This document shows positions 29,387 to 39,434 of a stretch of 64,000 nt of DNA, one piece after another. The notes beneath the pieces were generated by a model, which worked only from the letters and a program-made list of their open reading frames with translations, did not search any database and had not been told where the DNA came from. The DNA lies in assembly GCF_022788635.1 (NCBI RefSeq), contig NZ_CP076024.1:3472001-3536000 (forward strand), read 5' to 3'. The translations under genes and the position numbers were made by a program. This DNA comes from Methylobacter sp. S3L5C (GTDB lineage Bacteria; Pseudomonadota; Gammaproteobacteria; Methylococcales; Methylomonadaceae). Positions within the stretch are counted from its first letter, which is position 1. Every line of letters starts with the position of its first letter.

Positions 29387-31033
29387 ATGATACACAAACA
29401 CAAGCAGTATTATTTTCGTCATTTAAAAAATGATATTCCTGCCGGAATTGTCGTATTTTTAGTGGCTTTGCCTTTATGTTTAGGAATAGCTCTGGCATCT
29501 GGTGCGCCCTTGTTTTCTGGTTTAATCGGTGGCCTAGTTGGTGGACTTATTGTCGCTTGGTTAAGCGGCTCACAACTGGCAATTTCTGGCCCAGCAGCCG
29601 GTTTAACCGTCATTGTGCTCAATGCCATTGAAACCTTGGGTGGTTTTCAGGGCATGCTCGTCGCCTGTATTTTAGCGGGTATCATGCAGCTTTGTTTGGG
29701 CTATCTAAGGGCTGGTATTATTGGCGCATTTTTTCCCTCTGCAGTCATTGAAGGTATGCTGGCTGCCATCGGTTTAATTCTGATTATCAAGCAAATTCCT
29801 CATGCAATAGGTTACGACAGTAGTTATGAAGGTGATGAGAGCTACATGAAAGAAACGGCTGAATCCAGTTTTATGGAGTTATTTCATGCATTTAATGGTG
29901 TATCTCCTGGCTCTGCTGTTATCAGTGTTGTCGCGATACTGTTGCTGATGCTATGGGGCACAACATGGTTTAAAAAACAAAAGCTGTTAAAACTGATTCC
30001 CGGAGCATTGGTTGCTGTAATTTGGGGTGTTAGCTATAATTTGCTTGCTCTACGGTTTTCCCCAGAGTGGGCTGTTAGCAGCAACCATTTGGTCAGCTTG
30101 CCTGTTTCAGAAAAAATAACCGACTTTTTCAACAATTTTTCGCTACCAAACGCTAGTTATCTGGATCATCTGAGTAACCCACAGATTTATGTGGTCGCCG
30201 TAACTATTGCAATTATCGCCAGTCTGGAAAGTTTATTAAGCCTTGAGGCAACCGATAAGATGGATCCCTTGAAACGTATCGGCCCCACTAACAGAGAGCT
30301 TAAAGCGCAAGGCGTCGGTAATATCGTTAGCGGCTTACTTGGTGGTTTGCCCATAACAGCGGTTATCGTGCGCAGCGCGGCTAACATCAATGCTGGCGGG
30401 CAAACTTGTGTAGCCTGCTTCACTCATGGCGTCTGCTTGTTGCTTAGCGTTATGTTTTTGGCGCACTACTTAAACTATATCCCCTTGGCTTGTTTGGCGG
30501 CTATCTTGTTGCATACCGGATACAGACTGGCTAATCCGCTTTTATTCAAGGCGTTTTACCGGAAAGGCATGAGCCAATTTCTGCCGTTTGTCATCACTGT
30601 TATTGCTATTCTCGCTACTGATTTATTAAAAGGCATGGCTATCGGGATGGTTATTGGCTTGTTTTTTGTCATTAAGACCAATTATCATGCTGCCATTACC
30701 TTGACTCAAGATGGCGCACATTATTTGTTGGCGCTAAACAAGGATGTTTCCTTTCTGAATAAAGCGCTATTGAGAAAATTTATTTTGAGTATTCCCGAGC
30801 AAAGCACGGTTACTATTGATGCAAGTAATACTAAGTTTATTGATCACGATATTTTGGAAACAATTGAAGATTTTCTGGCCACTGCGCCGGACGACAACAT
30901 TTTAGTTAAAGTCATTGATCTACATGGCAAAGAAAAAATCAAAAAGCACGAGGCCGTGGTGATATTAAATGGCAGTGCCGAGAAAACGGACGCGGCGCTT
31001 ATTGGTGCTGAACAAAAACTATTGAAACACTAA
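29387..31033 (+). CDS. SulP-family transporter (second copy)
   Basis: 548 residues. The membrane domain starts with DIPAGIVVFLVALPLCLGIALASGAP, typical of the SulP branch found as putative bicarbonate or sulfate carriers, and has about 11-12 segments; ITAVIVRSAANINAGGQT is also conserved. A STAS domain (about 440-520) ends the protein with VTIDASNTKFIDHDIL. It is only distantly like the copy at 9384-10877. A bicarbonate carrier is possible but unproved; there is no carbonic anhydrase beside it. Confidence 0.88.
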   Translation: MIHKHKQYYFRHLKNDIPAGIVVFLVALPLCLGIALASGAPLFSGLIGGLVGGLIVAWLSGSQLAISGPAAGLTVIVLNAIETLGGFQGMLVACILAGIMQLCLGYLRAGIIGAFFPSAVIEGMLAAIGLILIIKQIPHAIGYDSSYEGDESYMKETAESSFMELFHAFNGVSPGSAVISVVAILLLMLWGTTWFKKQKLLKLIPGALVAVIWGVSYNLLALRFSPEWAVSSNHLVSLPVSEKITDFFNNFSLPNASYLDHLSNPQIYVVAVTIAIIASLESLLSLEATDKMDPLKRIGPTNRELKAQGVGNIVSGLLGGLPITAVIVRSAANINAGGQTCVACFTHGVCLLLSVMFLAHYLNYIPLACLAAILLHTGYRLANPLLFKAFYRKGMSQFLPFVITVIAILATDLLKGMAIGMVIGLFFVIKTNYHAAITLTQDGAHYLLALNKDVSFLNKALLRKFILSIPEQSTVTIDASNTKFIDHDILETIEDFLATAPDDNILVKVIDLHGKEKIKKHEAVVILNGSAEKTDAALIGAEQKLLKH

Positions 31034-31065
31034 CATCTGATAATTTATACAATAAACATTTTTCC

Positions 31066-31578
31066 TAAATTGTGATGGGCGCTTTTTTGGGGATGCTTTG
31101 GTGCTTTGAACGACTGTTCCTCAAGTCATCCAGCGGACGCAAACGTTACAATGTCCTCGGAGCATTTAGTGTAAAAGGCACCGATTTGGTCACCATAACC
31201 AATGATGCTTATATAAACTCTGATACGATTGTGGATCTTATCAAGCTCAATCAAGAATACACCGACATCCCATTGACACTCATTATGGACAACGCGCGTT
31301 ACCAACCATGCACCAAGGTAACTGAACACGCCGAGTTACTGGGTATCAACATCCTTTTTCTGCCGCCTTACTCGCCTAATTTGAACTTGATTGAGCGCTT
31401 GTGGAAGTTTACAAAAAAGAAGTGCCTATACAATCGGTATCATGAGACATTTTGCGATTTCAAGGAAGCCATTGACGACTGCATTGATAAGGTGAAATCC
31501 ACCTTCAAAGAACAAGTAAAAACACTTTTAAATCCAAAATTCCAGCTATTTCGAAAATCCGCAGGCGTGACCGCGTGA
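31066..31578 (+). pseudogene. 3' half of an IS630-family transposase
   Basis: About 168 codons remain. Two of the DDE residues are visible: LIMDNARYQ and LPPYSPNLNLIERLWK. The first catalytic Asp and the N-terminal DNA-binding part are missing; homology starts abruptly at VMGAFLGMLW. It is not the same element as the IS630 at 55617-56833. Confidence 0.8.
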
Positions 31579-31888
31579 GGTATAGTTTCAGGCTGCCCCA
31601 CCGCCATTGCTAGACGAAGCTTTGTCACAGTCATTTTGAATGGTCACCCACCTACTCTACCGCAAGCACGAATCGATGCTCTGTTTGATGGACACTGACA
31701 GACGAGGATCGGCCGGCCATTGAATTAAAGGGTATACCAAACTTCTAGATAACTGGTTTCTATTCGTAACTTAACAGTTAAGATACTGATAGAATTGCTA
31801 CGCATAAACGCGCTGAGAAAAGGTTATTTTATAGAGTAGATCGCGGTAACTTGCTGAGACAAGTAATAAATACCCATTTATAAAGAAA
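31579..31888. other. Intergenic stretch, probably IS debris
   Basis: No gene recognised. A short frame ending HPPTLPQARIDALFDGH near 31680 resembles tails of transposase ORFs, but it is too short to assign. Confidence 0.3.
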
Positions 31889-33241
31889 TTAGCCGAGTTT
31901 GCGGTATAAAGTACTTCGGTCTAATCCGAGTATCCGAGCCGCTTGAATTTTATTGCCACCGGTTACTTCTAAAACATGGTGAATGTAAGCTTGCTGAATA
32001 TCATCTACCGTCCATCCTTGTATTATAGCTAAGTCCAGAAAACCTTTGTCGCTGACCGGTATTTTCGATGCCTGGGCCAAATCTTCTAATAAAATGGTAT
32101 CGTGTTCGGCAAGTACGATAGCGCGTTCCAAGGTATTGGCAAGCTCCCGGATATTACCCGGCCAATGATAGGCGCGAATCCAACGTAACACTTCCATCGA
32201 AATATTAACCGATCCTTGTTTGCCAAGACGTAGACAAATTGTATCGATTAATGTCTTGGTTAACTCGTCAAGATCCTCCTTACGCTCTCTTAACGGTGGC
32301 ACTTCAAGATTAATCACATTCAGTCGATGATAAAGATCGGAGCGAAATTGCTTGTCGTTGACGCGCTGCTCCAGAGGCTGATGGGTAGCGGCAATTAAGC
32401 GGACATTGACCTCAGTTTCTTTAGTATCGCCCAACGCACGGACTTTTCCGCTTTCCAATACGCGCAGTAACTTAGGTTGTATTTCTAAAGGTAGTTCAGC
32501 AATTTCATCAAGAAATAGCGTCCCTAAATTGGCTTGTGAAAACAAACCTGGCCTATCTTTGCTGGCATCGGTAAAAGCCCCTTTACGGGCACCGAACAAT
32601 TCACTTTCCACTAAACTGTGTGGCAATGCAGCGCAATTAACGGCGATAAAAGGCCCTAGATTATTTTGACTGTTGTTATGGATCCAATGGGCCAATGCGC
32701 TTTTTCCGGTACCGCTTTCGCCCGTTAGGAGTATCGTTGAATTTACTACCGCCGCCCGTTTTGCCATACTCAACAATTGCTGCATACATGGGCTATGGGT
32801 TATAAAGATGCTCGAGTCGCTATTTTTATCACCGATATAGCCTATTTTTACTGCCGTACGCCGCATTTGCCGATCTTCAAGTGCATGTGTCACGGCAGAA
32901 TAAAGATCTTCGATACGAAAAGGCTTGGTTAAAAAGTCGCATGCACCTGCACGTATACTTTGCATCGCTAAATCAATGGAACCAAAGCCTGTCATTAGTA
33001 ATACCAACTGTTCAGGCCGTTTATGGTGTATAGCAGCCATTAATTCCAGTCCACGCATCCCAGGCATGATAATGTCTGATATCACAAGGTCAAAGGGCTC
33101 AATTTTGATCGCTTTAAGTGCTTCAGCAGTTTCTGTAAATCCGATGACCGAATAATTAACCTGTCGTAACATGTCAGTTAGATAATCAACAACACCTGGA
33201 TCGTCGTCAATCACTAAAAGTCGACCACTTGTTGTCATCAT
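31889..33241 (-). CDS. Sigma-54-dependent response regulator (paralogue 2)
   Basis: 450 residues: receiver with phospho-acceptor Asp56 (LVISDIIMPG), AAA+ domain with Walker A GESGTGKS (174-181), sigma-54 contact loop GAFTDA (221-226), and a C-terminal Fis helix-turn-helix (GNKIQAARILGLDRSTLYRKL). It clearly resembles the regulator at 26181-27551 along its whole length. Its ATG overlaps the end of the kinase gene by 4 nt. It is likely to drive the sigma-54 promoter at 34827 in front of the second RND operon. Confidence 0.9.
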   Translation of the reverse strand: MMTTSGRLLVIDDDPGVVDYLTDMLRQVNYSVIGFTETAEALKAIKIEPFDLVISDIIMPGMRGLELMAAIHHKRPEQLVLLMTGFGSIDLAMQSIRAGACDFLTKPFRIEDLYSAVTHALEDRQMRRTAVKIGYIGDKNSDSSIFITHSPCMQQLLSMAKRAAVVNSTILLTGESGTGKSALAHWIHNNSQNNLGPFIAVNCAALPHSLVESELFGARKGAFTDASKDRPGLFSQANLGTLFLDEIAELPLEIQPKLLRVLESGKVRALGDTKETEVNVRLIAATHQPLEQRVNDKQFRSDLYHRLNVINLEVPPLRERKEDLDELTKTLIDTICLRLGKQGSVNISMEVLRWIRAYHWPGNIRELANTLERAIVLAEHDTILLEDLAQASKIPVSDKGFLDLAIIQGWTVDDIQQAYIHHVLEVTGGNKIQAARILGLDRSTLYRKLG

Positions 33242-34713
33242 AGAAATTTTCTCCAGGGCAATTGAATGATAAATAGGCTACCTTTTCCAAGTTCTGATTC
33301 GGCCATGACGCTACCGCCCATTTCAGTAACTAATGTCTTGACCACAGCCAAACCAAGACCAGTGCCACCTTGTCTGCTACGAGTAGTAAAGAAGTGTTCA
33401 AAAATCTGGGCGAGATGTTCCTGGGCAATTCCTGTACCCGTATCGCCTACGGTAAGTTTTAGCGACGGAATTGTTTGCTCAGCATAGATAATCGAAGCCT
33501 GGGATAACTCGATAGTTATCGCGCCTGTATTAACAATGGCTGCTAACGCATTGGTGAGCAAGTTTAAAACGACCTGTTGGATACTATCTTTGTTAATAGA
33601 TATTAGCGGCAACGACTCGGGGTGTACAAAAGTCATTGCTACTTCTTGACGCCGAGCTTCAAAACCCAGCATATCAATAACTTCAGCAATAGCTGCGATA
33701 GCATCACAGCTCACAGGCTCAGCCGAACTGCGGGGCGTAAAATCCAGGAGACGCTGGACTATTCGTGTGATACGGTCAGTTTGATCGACTAATATGTTGG
33801 CAATGCGGCGCACCTCATCATAATCATCATTGCACTTCGCGAGAGCCCTTGCCCTGCCGTTAACAATTTGTAATGGTGAGCCAATTTCGTGAGCAAATCC
33901 AGCTGATAAATGACCGAGCGTAATTAATTTATCCGCGTCTTGTAATGCCCTTTGTAGTTTCTGCCGATGTTCTGTTTCAACATCCAGTCGACGGTAAGCC
34001 GAAAATAACTCGGCAGTCATCCGGTTAAATTCTTGTGTCACAGAAGCCAGTTCATCTTTACCATATACAGGTAAAGGTTTTGGGGGGTCTGTGCTGTACC
34101 TAAAAGCCCGCATGGCCTGACGAAGTCTTTGTAGGGGTAGAGAAATATAGATATGGCCTAATAAAAGGCAAAGCAAGGAAGTGAACAGAATGAAAGTAAT
34201 GAAAGATAAAAGAATATAGGTTTTGGTTTTACTTAACTTTTCATTCATCATTTTCAGTGATTTTACGACGGCCACATTGCCACGTAAAGCACTTGATACT
34301 TCATTAAAGGGCATTGAAAAAATAAATAAGTAGGGTTCTTCCTCTGGATAATAAAATTGTTTCAGCTCACCATCCCTTGCCGCCTGATATAAAGCCTCTT
34401 CGACTTTTTCCGGCCAGACCAAGCTTTCTGCATCCAAACTAATGACACTGCGGTTTTGAATATAGATGCGGACGTCGACAGAGGGTTTGATACGTTCTAA
34501 TTGCTGCATCAGTTTTTGCACGTCTCCAGTGTCATGATCACGCAACGAGTTTTCGACTGAAACCAGCAAGCTGTTGGCTAATAAACGCGTGTCTTGTTCT
34601 ACGGTATCTCGTAAATCCTGCGATTCAGATCGAATTTGATACGTTCCATAAATACCAAAAACTATCAAACTTAAGGCAAATAAGGAAATCGCTAATTTAT
34701 AAATAATAGGCAT
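33238..34713 (-). CDS. Sensor histidine kinase (paralogue 2)
   Basis: 491 residues from the ATG at 34713, which aligns with the start of the paralogue at 24704; a TTG ten codons upstream is less likely. Two membrane segments enclose a periplasmic sensor. A HAMP-like linker (LPLQRLRQAMRAF), the H-box AGFAHEIGSPLQIVNGRARA, and NLLTNALAA, DTGTGI and GTGLGLAV of the ATPase domain follow. Partner of the regulator at 31889; both are divergent from the second RND operon. Confidence 0.9.
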   Translation of the reverse strand: MPIIYKLAISLFALSLIVFGIYGTYQIRSESQDLRDTVEQDTRLLANSLLVSVENSLRDHDTGDVQKLMQQLERIKPSVDVRIYIQNRSVISLDAESLVWPEKVEEALYQAARDGELKQFYYPEEEPYLFIFSMPFNEVSSALRGNVAVVKSLKMMNEKLSKTKTYILLSFITFILFTSLLCLLLGHIYISLPLQRLRQAMRAFRYSTDPPKPLPVYGKDELASVTQEFNRMTAELFSAYRRLDVETEHRQKLQRALQDADKLITLGHLSAGFAHEIGSPLQIVNGRARALAKCNDDYDEVRRIANILVDQTDRITRIVQRLLDFTPRSSAEPVSCDAIAAIAEVIDMLGFEARRQEVAMTFVHPESLPLISINKDSIQQVVLNLLTNALAAIVNTGAITIELSQASIIYAEQTIPSLKLTVGDTGTGIAQEHLAQIFEHFFTTRSRQGGTGLGLAVVKTLVTEMGGSVMAESELGKGSLFIIQLPWRKFL

Positions 34714-34736
34714 AATGAGATATTTTCCACTTAATT

Positions 34737-34751
34737 GTTGCAAAATGCAAC
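34737..34751. promoter_or_regulatory. Perfect dyad GTTGCA-aaa-TGCAAC
   Basis: A 6-bp perfect palindrome lies just before the kinase start and about 75 nt upstream of the sigma-54 promoter, a normal distance for an activator site. A looser relative, GTTGC...TGCAA, occurs near 24655-24675 in the other regulator-pump interval. Confidence 0.4.
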
Positions 34752-34826
34752 GTTACCATAACGTAAAACTTGTAACTATTTAAAGTAACCTTATGAAATA
34801 TAGCAAGAAATATAGAAAAAAATATA

Positions 34827-34842
34827 TGGCGTGTTTTTTGCT
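34827..34842 (+). promoter_or_regulatory. Sigma-54 promoter of the second RND operon
   Basis: TGGCGT-gtttt-TTGCT matches the consensus TGGCAC-N5-TTGCW at both key dinucleotides (GG at -24, GC at -12) with correct spacing. It points toward the membrane-fusion gene at 35143, leaving a leader of about 290 nt without a gene (only a distant 8-bp inverted repeat, TCACGGAT / ATCCGTGA at 34955 and 35069). Confidence 0.65.
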
Positions 34843-35142
34843 GATAGAATCTAAGAGACTATAAATAATTTCTATCATCATTACAATTTTGTTCAAAAAA
34901 ATAACTGATTTTTTATGTATATAAAATTACTTTTGATAACCGCTTACTCCCCCTTCACGGATTCAGTTTGGATGCTATTAATGGATGGATTGAAAAAAGT
35001 AACAGTAACGCTCAGTGAACAGGTTAAAAAATCCTTCCAGTTCAATTTCATCTGTTTGAACAATCCGCATCCGTGACTGAATGAAACATAACCACGCAAT
35101 TTGTGCCATGGATAAAAACTCTACTTTGCATAACTACTAAAA

Positions 35143-36252
35143 ATGAAAATTAGCCAAATACTGTTCCTTGCCTTGTGCTTAATTACGGCATCTTGTGACT
35201 CAAAAAAAGAAGCCAATACTATCGATACATATGAGGTGGTAACACCCCTAGTTAAAGATGCCACCTACAGTAACGAATATGTAGCCGAAATTCACTCGGT
35301 GAAATACGTCGAGATTAGAAGCAAAATTAAAGGCTACGTCGAAAAAATTTATGTGGACGAAGGCCAATCGGCAAAAGAAGGACAATTATTATTTAAACTT
35401 AACTATTTAACATTTGAAAAAGAATTGCAAAAAGCGAACGCGGCTCATAAAAGTTCTGTAGCCGCATTGAAGGCTACCGAAGTGGAATTAGCTAATGTGA
35501 AGCGGTTGGTGGAAAAAGAAATTATTTCTGAAACGGAGCTTGATGTAGCTAAAGCAAAAGTAGACGCTTTAAAAGCCGGCGTGGAAGAGGCTTTGGCAAA
35601 CAAGGAGCAGGTAGCCTTAAAGCTATCATATTCACAAATAAAAGCGCCATTCAACGGCTTTATCAACCGTATTCCGAATAAAGTGGGAAGCTTGATAACG
35701 GAAGGCGATATGTTGACTTCTATTTCTAACAGTCAGGAGGTATTTGCTTATTTCAACCTATCGGAAACCGATTATCTTAATTACATTTCTGCCGGGGGAG
35801 AAAAGACAAAAATAGTGAGTTTAAAACTTGCCAATAATGCTCTCTATGATCACGAGGGAGAAATAGAAATGATTGAAAGCGAATTTGACCGCGCAACAGG
35901 TAATATTGCTTTTAGGGCAAGGTTTCCAAATCCGGATGGACTTTTAAAACATGGTTCGAATGGCAAGGTGATTGTAAACAAAGAACTTAAAAATGCTTTG
36001 CTAATTCCTCAAAAATCAACTTTTGAAATTCAAGACAAGCTTTATGTTTTCGTCGTTAATCAAGATAGTGTCCTGGAGCAAAGGAATATCATCCCCAAAA
36101 TGCGGCTGCCAGATTTTTATATCGTGGAATCCGGCTTGTCTAAAGAAGAAAAGATACTGTTCGAGGGAGTTGATAATGTAAAGGATGGTAACAAAATACA
36201 TTCCGTTGAAGTCGATTTGGCAACAGCTATGATGCCAAACAGTAAAGATTAA
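35143..36252 (+). CDS. RND membrane-fusion lipoprotein (HAE1 type)
   Basis: 369 residues. Signal peptide with lipobox LITASC (lipid-modified Cys near residue 19). A barrel-sandwich half (KIKGYVEKIYVDEGQSAKEG), a long coiled hairpin (about 90-150) and the second half (SQIKAPFNGFINRIPNKVG) are clear. Lys-rich composition and wording such as IDTYEVVTPLVKDATYSNEY resemble adaptors of Bacteroidetes pumps. It starts a three-gene operon with a 16-nt gap to the pump gene. Confidence 0.88.
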   Translation: MKISQILFLALCLITASCDSKKEANTIDTYEVVTPLVKDATYSNEYVAEIHSVKYVEIRSKIKGYVEKIYVDEGQSAKEGQLLFKLNYLTFEKELQKANAAHKSSVAALKATEVELANVKRLVEKEIISETELDVAKAKVDALKAGVEEALANKEQVALKLSYSQIKAPFNGFINRIPNKVGSLITEGDMLTSISNSQEVFAYFNLSETDYLNYISAGGEKTKIVSLKLANNALYDHEGEIEMIESEFDRATGNIAFRARFPNPDGLLKHGSNGKVIVNKELKNALLIPQKSTFEIQDKLYVFVVNQDSVLEQRNIIPKMRLPDFYIVESGLSKEEKILFEGVDNVKDGNKIHSVEVDLATAMMPNSKD

Positions 36253-36268
36253 ATAGGAATTAATACAC

Positions 36269-39200
36269 ATGATATCTAAATTTATTCATCGTCCAGTACT
36301 ATCCATCGTCATATCTATTTTCATCACATTATTGGGCTTGTTGTCTTTATTCCAACTTCCTGTTACGCAGTATCCCGATATCGCACCTCCTGAGGTTAAT
36401 GTCACTACAAAATTTACTGGTGCTAATGCAGAAACCAGTGTCAAGGCTGTAGTAACACCTCTTGAGAGAGCGATAAATGGTGTGCCTGGGATGGCATATA
36501 TGAATACAGTTTCCGGTAATGACGGAGTCAGTATCATACAGATTATTTTTAAAGCAGGAACTAATCCTGATATTGCCGCAGTAAACGTTCAAAACAGAGT
36601 GGCAGCCGTTTTGGATGAGTTACCTGAAGAAGTAATTAAAGCGGGAGTGGCTGTTGAAAAAGTTCAAAACAGTATGCTGCTCTACATTAACGTATTGAGT
36701 AACGATCCGTTATTAGACGAGAAGTTTCTGTTCAATTTTACAGACATCAATGTTCTTAAAGAAATTAAGCGGATTGAAGGAGTCGGATTCGCAGAAATAT
36801 TGGGAGCACGGGAATATGCCATGCGAGTGTGGCTAAAGCCCGATATGATGCTGATGTACAACATCTCTGCTTTAGAAGTGATAGAAAAATTGAAAGCTCA
36901 AAATGTGGAAGCTGCACCAGGTAAAATTGGTGAAAGTTCCGGAAAAACCGCTCAATCGCTGCAATATGTTTTACGTTACACAGGAAAATACAAAACCCAG
37001 CATGATTACGAACAAATAATCATCAAGAGCAATGTAAATGGCGAATTTATTCGTCTAAAAGATATTGCCGGCATTGAATTCGACTCACAAGGTTACAAGG
37101 TCGTTTCCAAGGAAAACGGGCAGCCTTCTGCCGCCATAATATTAAAACAAAGGCCTGGATCCAATGCTAAAGATGTAATAAAAAATATAAAAAAACTCAT
37201 GGCTGATATTAAAGATAACTCTTTTTTACCCGGCATGGATTACACCCTGAGTTATGATGTTTCCGAGTTTTTGGATGCGTCTATTCATGAAGTCATTAAA
37301 ACATTACTGGAAGCCTTCTTATTGGTTGCTTTGGTGGTGTTTATCTTTTTACAGGATATTCGCTCAACTCTCATATCTATTATTGCTATACCGGTATCGC
37401 TTATCGGCACCTTTTTCTTTATGCAATTAATAGGCTTTTCCCTTAATCTCATCACGCTGTTTGCCTTGGTACTTTCCATAGGCATTGTCGTAGACAACGC
37501 CATCGTGGTTATTGAAGCCGTGCATACCAAAATGGAGCATTCAGGCATCGGGCCCCGCAAAGCAACCGAGCACGCCATGCGTGAAATTAGCGGGGCGATT
37601 ATTGCGATCACCCTGGTCATGTCGGCAGTTTTTCTACCGGTTGCTTTTATGGAAGGATCTACCGGAATTTTTTACCGGCAATTTTCCCTAACCATGGCAG
37701 TTTCTATTGTCCTCTCAGGTATTACCGCACTCACATTAACGCCTGCGCTGTGCGCTCTGTTTCTTAAAAAAACCAATCACGCTGAAAAGCATAAAAAATC
37801 AGGACTTCAGAAATTTTTCACCGGATTTAATAATCGGTACGGCAGACTGTCTGATAACTACAAGAATCTGATCGACGCGATAGCCAACCGAAGGATTATT
37901 ACGTTTGGAATCGTACTGGCATTTTCTGTGGGTACCGGTTTGATAGGGAAATTTGTGCCTGCGGGCTTTATTCCCGAGGAAGATCAAGGCACTATCTATG
38001 CCAATATCACTGCACCGCCGGGAGCAACCCTGGAACGTACTGAAAAAGTGGCGGATGAAGTGTATCGCATCGCATCGGGTTTAGATGCCGTTAAATCAGT
38101 TTCTAGTCTTGCCGGATTCAGCCTCCTCTCTGAAGGCACCGGTGCCGTTTATGGAATGAACCTCATCAGCTTAAAACACTGGGAAAAAAGAACTGTCTCT
38201 GATAAGGAAGTTATCAGCCTTCTTGAAGAAAAAACCAAACACATAAAAGATGCCAGCATAGAATTTTTCACCCCTCCTCCAGTGCCGGGTTATGGCAATT
38301 CGAGCGGCTTTGAAATGCGCTTGTTGGACAAAACCGGATCTAACGATCTTGAGCAATTGCAGAAAGTTTCTATTGCCTTTGTAGAAGAACTCAACAATCG
38401 CCCCGAGATTGTCAATGCCTTCACTACCTTCAACGCACGTTTTCCGCAATTTTTACTGCATATTGACGGTGATAAAGCCGCTCAAAAAGGCATTACTGCC
38501 AAGAATGCCATGAGTACTCTTCAAGCCCTCATAGGCAGTGAATATGCTACCAACTTTATTCGTTTCAGTCAGATGTATAAAGTCATGGTACAGGCGCTAC
38601 CCGAATATCGTGCGCAACCTGACGATCTGATGAAGTTGTACATAAAAAATGAATCCGGAAATATGGTACCTTTTTCTTCCTTTCTTCGTATTGAAAAAGT
38701 TTATGGTCCGGAGCAGTTGACACGTTTCAATATGTATACCTCCGCCATGATCAATGGACAGTCTGCAGAAGGATATAGTAGCGGGCAGGCTATTGCGGCA
38801 ATTAAAGACGTCGCCGCAAAAAAATTACCTAAAGGTTTTGGCTACGATTGGGCAGGGGCATCAAGAGACCAAGCCAACGCCGGCAATCAGGCTATTTATA
38901 TTTTTATGGTTTGCCTGTTATTTGTTTACCTGGTTCTTGCGGCACAATATGAAAGTTTTTTGTTGCCTTTCGCGGTGATTCTTTCTCTGCCAATTGGCAT
39001 CTTCGGCGCCTTGTTTTTACTCATGATTATGGGCTTGGAAAATAATATCTACGCACAAATAGCGATGATTATGCTCATTGGCATACTTGGGAAAAATGCC
39101 ATTCTGATCATTGAATTTGCCACATTGAAACACCGCCAAGGGAAAACACCATTTGAAGCTGCCGTGGAAGCGGGTGTGCTAAGGTTACGCCCTATTTTAA

Positions 39201-39427
39201 TGACCTCATTTGCATTTATTGCCGGGCTTATTCCGTTAATGTTTGCCTCGGGTGCAGGAGAGATAGGCAACAACACTATCGGTTCAGCAGCAGCAGGCGG
39301 AATGATTTTGGGGACCATTTTTGGGGTAATTATTATTCCAGGGCTATATGTGGTATTTGCAAGCATTGCCGATAAGTATCGTCACGACGGAACCAATGAA
39401 GAAGCTCCATTCACTGAAACTATTTAA
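36269..39427 (+). CDS. RND efflux pump, HAE1 family
   Basis: 1052 residues with two repeats of six membrane segments and two periplasmic loops. It begins MISKFIHRPVLSIVISIF and contains the HAE1 helix-4 motif SIGIVVDNAIVVIE (two adjacent-turn Asp/Asn residues), plus GYDWAGASRDQ and the helix-10 Lys region LIGILGKNAILIIEFA. It should export hydrophobic compounds by proton antiport. It differs from the CzcA-like pump at 20180 in helix 4. Overall resemblance is greater to Bacteroidetes pumps than to AcrB; this is judged by eye. Confidence 0.9.
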   Translation: MISKFIHRPVLSIVISIFITLLGLLSLFQLPVTQYPDIAPPEVNVTTKFTGANAETSVKAVVTPLERAINGVPGMAYMNTVSGNDGVSIIQIIFKAGTNPDIAAVNVQNRVAAVLDELPEEVIKAGVAVEKVQNSMLLYINVLSNDPLLDEKFLFNFTDINVLKEIKRIEGVGFAEILGAREYAMRVWLKPDMMLMYNISALEVIEKLKAQNVEAAPGKIGESSGKTAQSLQYVLRYTGKYKTQHDYEQIIIKSNVNGEFIRLKDIAGIEFDSQGYKVVSKENGQPSAAIILKQRPGSNAKDVIKNIKKLMADIKDNSFLPGMDYTLSYDVSEFLDASIHEVIKTLLEAFLLVALVVFIFLQDIRSTLISIIAIPVSLIGTFFFMQLIGFSLNLITLFALVLSIGIVVDNAIVVIEAVHTKMEHSGIGPRKATEHAMREISGAIIAITLVMSAVFLPVAFMEGSTGIFYRQFSLTMAVSIVLSGITALTLTPALCALFLKKTNHAEKHKKSGLQKFFTGFNNRYGRLSDNYKNLIDAIANRRIITFGIVLAFSVGTGLIGKFVPAGFIPEEDQGTIYANITAPPGATLERTEKVADEVYRIASGLDAVKSVSSLAGFSLLSEGTGAVYGMNLISLKHWEKRTVSDKEVISLLEEKTKHIKDASIEFFTPPPVPGYGNSSGFEMRLLDKTGSNDLEQLQKVSIAFVEELNNRPEIVNAFTTFNARFPQFLLHIDGDKAAQKGITAKNAMSTLQALIGSEYATNFIRFSQMYKVMVQALPEYRAQPDDLMKLYIKNESGNMVPFSSFLRIEKVYGPEQLTRFNMYTSAMINGQSAEGYSSGQAIAAIKDVAAKKLPKGFGYDWAGASRDQANAGNQAIYIFMVCLLFVYLVLAAQYESFLLPFAVILSLPIGIFGALFLLMIMGLENNIYAQIAMIMLIGILGKNAILIIEFATLKHRQGKTPFEAAVEAGVLRLRPILMTSFAFIAGLIPLMFASGAGEIGNNTIGSAAAGGMILGTIFGVIIIPGLYVVFASIADKYRHDGTNEEAPFTETI

Positions 39428-39434
39428 TATCTAA

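Noticed and set aside
34714-34743. TTG start for the second kinase
   Set aside because: The ATG at 34713 aligns with the paralogue start; the extra ten residues cover the dyad.
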